This document shows positions 12,124 through 22,100 of a DNA stretch of 64,000 nt, in pieces. Made by a program: the position numbers and the translations under genes. Each line of letters opens with the position of its first letter. The first letter of the stretch is position 1. The DNA comes from Lamellibrachia satsuma (Eukaryota > Annelida > Polychaeta > Sabellida > Siboglinidae), in NCBI GenBank assembly GCA_033239005.1, contig BSQZ01000011.1:10684501-10748500 (forward strand). Direction: 5' to 3'. Under the pieces are notes generated by a model. It made no database searches, had not been told where the DNA came from, and saw only the letters and a program-made list of their open reading frames with translations.

Positions 12124-12128
12124 GTCAC
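11092..12128 (-). pseudogene. OTU-like cysteine protease domain, copy A
   Basis: The minus strand reads through a Pro-rich linker into 'PVNITGDGNCLP', the OTU nucleophile loop (Asp-Gly-Asn-Cys). An in-frame TGA follows where Arg (CGA) is likely, then 'TVRLIVFGTEEQHIEMRIR', a typical OTU helix. Further on, 'DLTD', a Trp-Val-Pro segment and a 'HF' pair (the probable catalytic His region) appear in a shifted frame near 11215. The exon ends at a good donor (gtaaga, after 11092). Known for OTU proteins: removal of ubiquitin. Here the stop and shift argue against activity. Upstream, the alternate frame gives 'NLSCFCDCC', a Cys-rich segment that may belong to the preceding gene half. Confidence 0.65.
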
Positions 12129-12129
12129 C

Positions 12130-12715
12130 CAAGCCCTGTAGGCTGTTAATCTGGCGTGTACCTGGGACTGTCTTGAGTGCGGAGGAAGGAAGTGATCTGT
12201 CGATGTCTTCCTTTCAGATCACACTTAAGGACCGCTTAGTGTGGATACAGTCAGCAGGAGCAGGTTGTTCAGGGTCTGGAAGCGAATAGTGCTGCATCAA
12301 GTGCTGGTACATGCTCTCAGCATTTTGAATTGTCAGCCCTTCTCCTACGACATCCTCGTCTACAGCAGTCTTTATGACTGCGCCACATGAATCGCATGGG
12401 CTCTTCCCGTGCTGTGAGCTGAAGTATCTCATTTCGACATCTGTAGATGAGGAAACTGTAGAATGGAAACTTTGACTTGTACTGTGCAGCACAACCATCT
12501 CTCCACATGATGAAATACTCTGCTCCTGCCTCCTTTCGCAGATGAACCTTCGTGTCGGACAAGATCACTTCCACCATGTGGGCATCATGGGTCAAGTCAT
12601 CAGATAGGTACACCAGGTAATCTGTAACCAGCTCCCTGCAGACCTGGCAGGTAGTACAGCATGCACGGTTACACAGGTGATTTTCAGTGAAGTCACACAC
12701 CACAACAGCAGTCTA
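12130..12715 (-). pseudogene. Cys-rich 'QYKS' protein segment
   Basis: The minus strand encodes 'VVCDFTENHLCNRACCTTCQ', then 'DAHMVEVILSD', 'DGCAAQYKSKFPFY' and, after a frame change near 12430, 'SSQHGKSPCDSCGAVIKTAV' and 'NAESMYQHLMQHY'. I recall similar proteins of unknown function in marine-invertebrate genomes, often in many copies, but cannot name a domain. The clustered Cys residues suggest metal binding. Frame changes imply decay or sequence errors. It lies between the two OTU copies and occurs once, unlike them. Confidence 0.5.
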
Positions 12716-12769
12716 CTGCAGGGATGGTAACTTAGCCAGAAGAGCCTTCCACTGCTCAAACTGCCATCA

Positions 12770-13971
12770 TGTAGACAAAGACATGTTTCAGCTTCTGATC
12801 AGCTAGATTTCCATTGATGTAGAGTCTCACTTGGCCAGACTCATCCACATTGCTCACAGAGAACGTGTAGACGACATGCAAAAACTCACTCATCTGGGAT
12901 GGCTGTCGTAAAATAAACAGGTTTCTTATTACAAGAAAATGTACCTCAATTAATGACAGATTAAACGGTTGGAAGCATATTCGTGTCAGAAAGGTGGCTG
13001 TTTACAAGAAAGCAAATTCATGCAGACAAAGAGGAAAGTATCTGGTATCTGAACAATTACCTGGCACACAGTCCTTTTTATCTTGCCATGACAGCATGTC
13101 AAACTCGTTGGCTGCAGGCGCATCACCAAACAAAGAACAAAGGGGAGGAAGAGAGAAAAATGTGAATCGTATTGTACAATAATATTTTCTTTAAAAAAAA
13201 ACAACAAAAAGACTAACCATACACAATTTACTCAGAATGAGTTCACATATGACAAAAGAGATAACGTATGGATGTTTCCCAATTGGACCCATGTCATAAA
13301 AACAAATAAAACACTAATGTGCACAGATTTATCATTAATACTGTAGCACTCGGTCTCTTGCCTTTCAAAATGAAACCAGTGTTGACGGTGTTGTCACTGA
13401 TGTCTTCCTCCTCCCCAACCACCGAAGGCTAGTCACTGGGTGAAGGGGAAGCAGCAGCACAAAGTGGCTGGGTACCCAGTGCTTGTCTGTCAGGTCTTCT
13501 CTGTGAGTTGTCCACATGATGAATTTTGTAAAGGTGGCCGACTGGTCCCTTTGGGGCAGAATGGTCTTCTTGGCCAGGCACCGCATATCCACTTCACCCT
13601 TATCAGGAAAGATGCTCATCATCACTGGAGTGCAGAATGTTTGCTGTGGTAAATAAATGCCATATTCCATACTCCTTTGATGGACTTCTGATGACGAAGA
13701 TTTCGCCCTGAAGAGCCTTTGCTGCAGACTGGCGGTCGCTGTACTCCTCAGAATATCTTTGGAGCAAAGGGTCCTCAGATGCTGGGCAGGACATTTTTGA
13801 AAAGAACTCATGGGACTCTGTTGGTCTGGCATGGAGAGGGAGGTGGGACTCTGAGAGCAGAAGTGGAAGAATCTGTCCACGACTTGACAAAGTTGACTTG
13901 TTTTTGCTCCCAGTCTTCAGCATATTCCTGAGATGTACAGACTGATGCCAGGTTTCCCTTACAGCAATCAC
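12770..13971 (-). pseudogene. OTU-like gene, copy B, with downstream exons
   Basis: Copy B of the duplicated gene. It retains the 'SKMSCPASEDPLLQRYSEEY' part and the 'DLTDKHWVPSHFV' catalytic-His region (about 13500), but the Asp-Gly-Asn-Cys nucleophile loop is deleted: 'HARPTES' joins directly to 'HEFFSKMSC' near 13815. Two downstream exons follow with splice signals, one reading 'ANEFDMLSWQDKKDC' (donor gtaatt, 13069 side) and one reading 'TFSVSNVDESGQVRLYINGN' (about 12800-12900, acceptor acgacag). The same exons and introns exist in copy A at 10790-10870 and 10520-10630. Retained introns show a DNA-level, not RNA-mediated, duplication. Confidence 0.6.
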
Positions 13972-14005
13972 AGAAACAGGACAGGTTTCTGGTAGAAATT
14001 TATTT
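12785..14005. repeat. Segmental duplication, copy B
   Basis: Partner of 10515-12123. The two are the same in order and orientation and differ by scattered substitutions plus the internal deletion in copy B. The copies are separated by about 660 bp carrying the unique Cys-rich segment. Confidence 0.9.
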
Positions 14006-14019
14006 CATCTCATGTAATG

Positions 14020-14345
14020 CCCTCGTGGTTGCAGTTCTTTGCTATAGTGCGCAGTTCTGTGACGTACGCTGCTACGCTTTCACCTGTTTCCTGCATGTAG
14101 TTTGTTAAATCTGTATCTTTCATAGATAACCTGAATACGTGGTTCACAATAAATGTCAAATTTCGACAAAACATCATCGATGGTCTCATTCCCTCCTACC
14201 CATGTGTCGTACATAGTACTTTTGCTGCCTCATCACCAATCGCTGATAACAATGTTGCTATGCGTACTTGGTTGTTTTGTTTATCCGACGCTATCTCGTA
14301 CTGCTGTGAAACTTTCTGCTGTGTCTCCATCTAGTGGCTAGATTG
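14020..14345 (-). pseudogene. Ty3/Gypsy-type Gag fragment
   Basis: With frame changes, the minus strand reads 'NNQVRIATLLSAIGDEAAKV', then 'DVLSKFDIYCEPR' and 'QETGESVAAYVTELRTIAKN' followed by 'CNHEGIT'. This is the standard order of a Ty3/Gypsy capsid: a Leu-Leu-x-x-x-Gly helix, a long Phe-Asp helix, then Glu-Ser-Val-x-x-Tyr-Val. No LTR, primer site or pol gene was found with it. The right boundary of duplication copy B lies immediately beside it. Confidence 0.7.
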
Positions 14346-16715
14346 TCATCCATAATCAATGGTTTTGGTTGTGGCAGATTTGCTGGCGGCATTGTCATAG
14401 CCGTCGCCCCGGTGGTATGTCAAGCCTGTCTGCGTCTGACATGGTTCACTTATTTGTTTATCGGTGATATGAAACGGACAGTTGACATAGCTTGTCACAT
14501 AGCTTGTCACATGCTGTCAAACCGTGCATTGGCATTACTCCCATTTTCGTGCACTGCAACTCTTAAAAAGTCACACTTAATGCACCTTCATCACAACTGA
14601 TTCTTCATCGGGGAAACAAAAATCGACGACCGGTATCGGTGCCAGCCCCACTGAAACACAGGGAAAAGCCAAAAAGGAGGAGAGCAACACCATGTAGTTA
14701 GTGTAGTGAATAAATTTATGTTATGTCATTAGTTCTGTGTGTTTATTAAGATATCAACACACAACAAGGTGTTATTATTTAAGAACATAACATAAAAACT
14801 GATTCTTTAATTACAACAAATACCAACATAAAACATGGCTGGGCGTCAGGCCACATTCGCGTTGTCTGTGCGCCAGGTGTTGAATCAACAGCACTGCAGT
14901 AATGACATCCAGCGCATCTTCATTAATTGTTATTTGTTCTCATCACAATGACTGCTTTGTAACTGCTTGTGATTGTCTTCTTCTGTCATGACATTGTTTT
15001 CTCTTTTACAGCTGGGCCCTTCCTTCGTCAAAGAACCTGCTGTCCACACACAATTTGTGTGTATCCTATCTCATTTTATTCTTCTCTTTTATACAGTACA
15101 ATAAGCAACATAGTTTGTTGCAGACTCTACACTGATGCATTTGAAGTGCTCTAATAGTAATGATTATTATATTATTTATTAAATTGTTTGGCATGGCGAG
15201 TCCCCTGTGATTAGTAGTATCAAATGTTACTTCGGACTGGTCAAGATCGACAATGATGCCGCTCTTTGCTGGTTTCTGCTACTTCTTAACTGTCGAGTGC
15301 GTTATTGTAGCGAGGATACCATATGATAAAGGACTCCAAGATACACAATATTGCTGACATTGCTGGAAACAGACATGCACTTGAGGAATGTCAAAATGGA
15401 AAAAAAAATGAAAGCACAACCTAAGCGTATTGTGATTCACGGGCGTGACAAACTACAAGAGTGGTGACGTGCCTGACTGGACTATAGTTTACTAAACAAC
15501 CAATTTCATAACCGGACCCACAAGCCTAATTATGGTTCCTGGAAAGTCACACCCTGACCAGCGTCCTATTGTCCTGTTGCCCGCCATCTGCATCGGCAAA
15601 TAATGGGCAATGTATGCAGTCCGGTGTGACCAGCATGAATTCATCTTACGAGTTGTACATTACCTGGAATGTTGATGTTTAACCAACCAGTGCCAACGGG
15701 CTCCGTGGGCCGAAACGACTAACGAATTGTAACTGTTAGCGAATTGAGTGTTGTAATAGCGGAATGTTATACATTATTATGTTTGCTAGTTTCAAGTGTT
15801 TTTGAAAGTGTTTTAAAGAAATGTCATATATGCTACATTATTATTGTGTATAACTGTATTTGACACCAGTATTACTTATTACTTGCTAGTTTCAACTGTT
15901 TGCATGTTTTAGCGAAATGTTGTTTATTATTATTGTTTTCGACCCAACTGTTTATTACGTTCGCTATTTTCGCTAAAGTAATAAAATAATATTGAAAAAC
16001 ATACAAATGTATATATTATATATATATGTACAAATGACTGTACAAACGACATTAGGCAGCAATGTGGCTTACTCGTCAAATTTAACCGGTTGGTATTCAA
16101 TAAAAGCATTTTATTTCATAGATAATATCAAATATACCTAAGTATGATCATGCATACAAAAAAGTTTAAAACGTGTTGATATTAGTCAGTCGGTTGACAA
16201 CCTGAAATTGCCAAGTCAACTAATTTAAATATAGCAAAACAAATTTATTATCACATATACCATTATAATACCAAATCAATATTCGTAGAATGGTTAGATG
16301 TCAAATACAGTTATGCACAATTCCCAACTGTGACGATAGTATCCGGTTGGTTGATAATCTTAAATTTAAAAGTCAATCAATATTAATTTAAATATATTAA
16401 AATACGAACATAGTCTTGTTAAGAAGCTATACATAAAATTATATGCAGCATATTCATTCACTATAATAAAAATTAGATCAATATTTGTGGTCAAAAGGCC
16501 AAATCAAATTAAAATGTAGCCATGTAATGTCACTAAAACTGGCAAAATTGGTCTGACAAAAAACAACAGGATGACATTCTTAGGTTAGTGTCAGTCGGCT
16601 CAAGGAATGCAGCGTTTCTCATTCGTTACGTTGACCCTTGACAAGACGCTCCCAGATTGTAAATAATGCATTTGTCCTGTTGTTGCATCTTCTCCGCATC
16701 GTGGCAAGCGTTGTA
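14346..16715. other. Intergenic, no gene seen
   Basis: About 2.4 kb with no credible exon. At 15690-15980 short AT-rich motifs ('gctagtttcaa', 'gcgaaatgtt') recur as a degenerate tandem array after 'gtgggccgaaacgact', a motif also met near 18533. Confidence 0.4.
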
Positions 16716-18120
16716 TCATGTAAGACTTAGTCTGTCGTCGGCAATCTTTGCCTCGGCACTCAGCAAGGTCATGAGCAAATACAACTCGAGGTTGCCTCGA
16801 GTTGCCTTGCTGTTGAGACGATGATGCCAACGCTCGACATCGTTGTTGGTTTTAATGTAGCGGGAGAAGACAGACCTATGACGGAAGCATGATGAAAATA
16901 ACATTATATTGTTTTTACAGCATTGACACATTGATAGACACAACAATTCTTTTTAAATGGTCTGACATGACGAGTTAGGCACACAACAGGAAAGGACTAA
17001 ACAACGTGGTTGATACTAGTTGTTATGTGACTTGCGACCACCTGCTATATGGCGAATGAATGTGAAGTGTGCCATCAACAATGGAAAATAATATCTGTGT
17101 ACTTACCGTGTGCTTGTCGGCCAGACGACGCTGTCCACCCACATCTTCTTGATGTACCGGCACAACTCTGTCTGACAACCTCTGTTGTCAGTTGTTGCAG
17201 GAGCATGCCGATGTGCTCGTGTGGCATGAGCGGCAGAGTGAGAAGTTGGCGACAGTACTCCGGTAGGCACGAAGGCCATGGTCGGTTGTGCTTCCTGGAG
17301 CACATACTGAAGTGGTATCTGTTTCGTTGCCACTCCCATTCGAACAAATGTATGGATGCTCCACAGTTGGACGAATGGAGCCTTGACGACCTGAAACAGA
17401 TAATGTAACATTGCAATATATATATACCGGTATGCAGGCGCGACAAATATGAGGAAGAAACAGTTTGGGATGTAGGCAAACAATAAAATGTTCGGGTATT
17501 ATCTTACCTTAAACGTTCCGTCGACGAACCAACAGCTTGTTTTGGCAAGAATTTCCAACTGGCGGTGTGTGTTGCCATGACAATATGGCGCCTGTCATTA
17601 ACCATGATGTCAACCATTTCACTGCCAGTTGAAAATTCCATCGAGATGTGTTGACTGTCTAGCACAAAATCCAGACCTGTGGGATGGCGTGGTCTGGACT
17701 TGTGGCGGAATGCGTTCGCCGATCGTTCAAGGTTAACAGCAGACAGCAGGTCGGGGACACCTGACACACCTACAGTTGCAACGTACAATATATTGTAGGA
17801 CAACCGCAACACAGCACACGAATAGTTGGATGTACATGCAATACACATTACACACAGTAATACAGTAAAACTTGTTGCAGTTACCCTCTAATACTCTCTC
17901 TGCGATTGTGAACGCCGACATGTAAGGGTGTTCAAGTGCAGTTGTCTTTGTTTTTCTTGAAATCCTGGCAGATTCCGCGGCGCACGCTGCAGCAGGGTGA
18001 CAGTGAGTTTGACAACCGCTAGTAAACTCCTCCCGTCTGTCGCACCGTGGCGAGGCACTTCTTGCTTGTGCTTCTCACGGAGCACCTCCAGTGTATGTCA
18101 CCACAAGGTGCCCTTCGTTT
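16716..18120 (-). pseudogene. FLYWCH-MULE transposase relic, four exons
   Basis: The FLYWCH zinc finger exon (17885 to about 18120) contains '[20 protein letters not shown]'. Exon 2 (17508-17769) contains 'NAFRHKSRPRHPTGLDFVLD' and ends in 'WFVDGTFK' at a gtaag donor. Exon 3 (17107-17390) begins 'VVKAPFVQLWSIHTFVRMG'. Exon 4 (16716-16875) contains 'IKTNNDVERWHHRLNSKATR'. This order is that of MULE-type DDE transposases with an N-terminal FLYWCH finger; the Asp of 'FVDGTF' is the first catalytic residue in that family. Frameshifts in exons 1 and 2 and a stop in the finger make it inactive. Confidence 0.8.
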
Positions 18121-18125
18121 CACGG

Positions 18126-18146
18126 TGTATGTGTGGATGTACATAC

Positions 18147-18178
<32 letters not shown>

Positions 18179-18216
18179 GTATATATATGTATATATATGT
18201 ACATCCACACATATAC

Positions 18217-18250
<34 letters not shown>
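18126..18250. repeat. AT/TATG microsatellite with hairpin flanks
   Basis: (TA)n and TATG units are bounded by inverted arms: 'gtgtggatgtaca' on the left and 'tgtacatccacac' on the right. The whole block could extrude a long hairpin. Confidence 0.9.
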
Positions 18251-18251
<1 letters not shown>

Positions 18252-19118
18252 ATTGTATAAAGGGCTTTATCACATAAAATGTGCTCACACCAACAATGAA
18301 GTCAATACATTATATATTATAATACAAACTCCACTAGTTATTACTTTTTTATTCATGGACGTTTCCCTCAGACATTAATTACTTCAATTTGATTCATTTT
18401 TTATGTCAACCACTTTCTTTTATTTTATTTATATTGCTATATTTCTGTAAATAGTTCTAGATCATTATTATTATATTAGCGTGTGAGCATGTGCGTATGT
18501 TTCTGTGCACAATGATTATTATTGATTCAGGCCGTGGGCTGAAACGACTATTCTTAGATTTCTGCTGCTAGAGTGGGCCGAAGTGACCATCGTTGAATGC
18601 AATACGGACTGTGAAGTGGGCATAACCATCCGTCTGTGTGGGCTGAATCGACTAGGCCGAACCATCCGTCGGCGTGGGCCGAACCATCCGGGACCCCTTT
18701 CGATGGATGAACTCTGTCATCAGGGGTGGGGCGAGTTTATATAGTGTCAGCCAGCCAACCGGAACACAGTTGGCTAGCGACGTGGCAAAGGCCCCCAGCT
18801 ATAGTGCTGCCGTCCATTATAATGAATTCAAGACTCACCTGTGAAAACAACTCTTTAATTCTGAATTCGACACAGCACTGACATGTGGCCATGCTGGCAT
18901 CTACGGCTGGAGATGCAAGACCCCCAAACTACGTACGTTGTAACTACTTGTGCAATTGTACTAATGGGTACAGACCGCTCTTTCTAACTAACGACATTAC
19001 ACCCATGGTGGCGTTGGTAACCGCCATAATGACATAAAACGATAATGTTTGTGTGTCTGTATTTCTACTGCCTGTGAATGTGTTATATAATAATATGTAT
19101 TTGAAATTGTTTTTCCAG
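18251..19118. other. Region upstream of the first recognised NUDCD1 exon
   Basis: It contains a degenerate array of 'gtgggccgaa' motifs (about 18530-18690). I searched it for the conserved N-terminal NUDCD1 exon and did not find it, so that exon may lie further upstream or be too diverged to see. Confidence 0.4.
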
Positions 19119-22100
19119 CAGTGGACATGGTGACACTGACTGAGAACCAGTACTCGTATCAACATGTCAAGTCATTTGGCAAACACAACCACCTCATCCT
19201 TGACCCTTGGAACTCGGACACTGTCTTCTTTGTTGATAATCACTGGAAAGTGCGCAAGTTCACTGTTCTACTAGTAAGTCATAATGAGACTAGTGTGCGC
19301 CCCATACTTAGGGGCACAGTAGTCAGAGCCCCAGACTGCCAGTCGAGAGGACTAGGGTTCGAGTCCTCCTGCTGCTGTTTCAAAACATGGGCAATATCGT
19401 TCACTCCACATTGCCTGTCTCCTCCGGAAGAGACACTAAAATCCGTTGGACCCTTCTGATTAGTGTCTGTTCCAGGGGAAGTGAAATATCCCACACAGGG
19501 GTCAGGGGGTAAATGTCTAACCTGCTGGACTCTCTCAACGTGGCAGAAACAACTACACAGACATGATTGAATGAATAACCTGGTTGCATGGTGGTGTAAT
19601 TTAAGGATGGTTTAGTTGGGTGCCCGCCATGTAGTTCCATATGTTCCTTGGAAAGCATGCAAAATTATTCTAGAATGGCACATTACGTGTGAAATATAAA
19701 GCTCGGTGCCTCAGCCAGAAAGTGGAAATTGTTGTTGGGGGGGGGGCACTGCTGAGGAAGTTTGGGAACCCATGGGTTGGAGAACTGGCTTGTCGTGGTG
19801 GAGAGCCCATCTGCCAATAGAAGCTTGAATTCTTTCAATTCACATCACCTCAATTTGCTAAGTATGTGGCTGTGTTGCAGGGTGTTATCCACTTGGCTTT
19901 TAGCACCTAAAACAACTGGGTTACACGTGGATAGCCAACAATATGGAAGCTAGTGGGTGAGGTGAAGAAGTTAGCTGTTTTAGACACTGCATGTAATTTT
20001 TTAAATAAATGTCTTGGTTATTGTGCAGTGGTTTCTCTGGGCACAGTTTTGGTGTTTCAATGCTTACCGTTTTCGTAATGTACTGTCCTGAGAAGAAAAT
20101 GTGTTGGTGTTGTCATGTGTTGGTGTTGTCATGCAGGAAACTAGTCTGGAGGCACCAGTGACAGTATTTGACATACCTGAAGCGACATGTCGACGCCACA
20201 TAGCTGAGCGACTGAATGTGAGCCTGCACTTCCCTGCCGCTGACTGGCTGGTGCTGGCGGATGGGGCTGGTTTGCTCTACCTACTAGCCACTGGAGACCG
20301 CCGGACACACACTGACCCCTGGCAGGTACAGTTATGTATGTTATGTATGTACGTATATTATGTATGTTATGTATGTACGTATGTTATGTATGTATGTATT
20401 ATGTTATGCTACTCGTCCTAGTCGCTTTGCATCTCGGGCGCCAAACTTTCAAGGGTTCACCTACGATCCCAGGAAGGATGTGTAATATTTTTTTTTTAAT
20501 TCAACCCCACCGTTACCCTTCCTAGAATTACCCTTTGTAAATTGTTCACAATGCTATGCGTGCTTTCCGCAGTTGTTCCAAGTTATGTAAAACTGTCCAC
20601 TAGTCGTCGCTAGTCAGTAGTAGTTTTGTGTATCACCACCAGGTGCGCTACAGTGCTGCCGTACTATCAAACGACAGGCCATTCATCGTGCTGGACAGCG
20701 TGCTGCATGGCAGGAAAGATGACATGCACATTGAATGCCTGCTCCTTCACGTGGACACAGACGGGAAGAAGGAAGCCGGGGGAGACACAGCCAGAACCCT
20801 GTCCTTCGTCACACATTTGACTTGGCTCAATCTTGCCCCAGGTACGACTGTCATCTCAGAATATTCCTGGGACGAAATCTAATAAAACTGTTGGTATCAG
20901 TTTTCATGATTCTAACGGATTGTCCCACATTATCCCAGTGAAGTGTGGGTGAATTTTTTAATGTTGGTTCATGTTTTGTTGGGTAAAGGGAAGTGTAATG
21001 AGAATGTGGAAGTTGTAACTAGATACACTGTCAGCTTGAAATCTGTATAAGAACTGTTCATGTGTTTTTGTGTATATGGGAGTTTCTGCACAAGTCAGCG
21101 AGAATCTAGATCATTAAATGTGGCTAATTTGGGAGTGTCTAAATGACATCTGATTCTCAATGTCCCTGTGCTGATTGTTGTATTCCAGCATGCACCTTGT
21201 GTTTCTGTCTGTAAGTTCATGAATTTGGGATGGCTGTTAATCTTTAGCTAAACTTCAGCTTGAATAACCATTTCTTTGAAAGGTTGACTCTGACACAATG
21301 TCTGGTAATTTTTGTCATAAAATCACCTATAAACTATACTTATTCCAACATCTTGACCGCCCAAGGCTAATGTGTCTTACTGAACCACAGCTATAATATA
21401 ACACTGGAGTCAGAGCAGACTTTGTATCGTTAACATGCTTCATGAGATACATATACGCCAACCTTTGTGTACAGCAGGTGAGGGAAGTGAGTGGACCCTG
21501 AAGCGGACTCGCCGACTGACCAGTGCCAGTAGCCCTGACTATGCTGTCTTAGAAGCAAGTGGTCAAGGCATCATTGTGGCCAGTGACAAGCCATTCAAAC
21601 TTGTCTATGATTCTGAGTCCCCGCCACAGACTGCGGCATCAGAGGCATTGGGAGAACAGAAGACGGAGAGGGAGAGGGAAGGTTTGTTCATGCATATGTG
21701 AGGTAAAGTGAGGTTAAAGTTAAGCATGTACATAAGCTTGAGGAATGAGGCAATTCAAGCTGCACAACAAGGTTTCAAGTAAAAAAATGTAAAGAATATG
21801 TTCAGTTTATATGAAAACACTGGTAGAACACTGCTAGTAGTCAAGTAAAACTAAACAGTCAGCTCACTAGGATTGTAATATAACACTGACCCATATACTC
21901 AGATATCACTGTGAGGTGAGGTAGTTTTTGCTTGATTACCAAAGTAATAATAGCAACACTTTTATAGCTTCTATATCCTAAGCAGCCTGAACTCAGAGGT
22001 GCAAAAAAACAGTAATAATAATGCTGTGTACAATATGGAGAGAAAATGTTTAATCATTATCACATTGTAATGATATTGGCACCTAATATTCATTTGCTGA

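Noticed and set aside
17997..18288. Tyr/Ile/His/Thr-rich frames on both strands
   Set aside because: They arise from the (TA)n/(CA)n simple repeat and its hairpin flanks.
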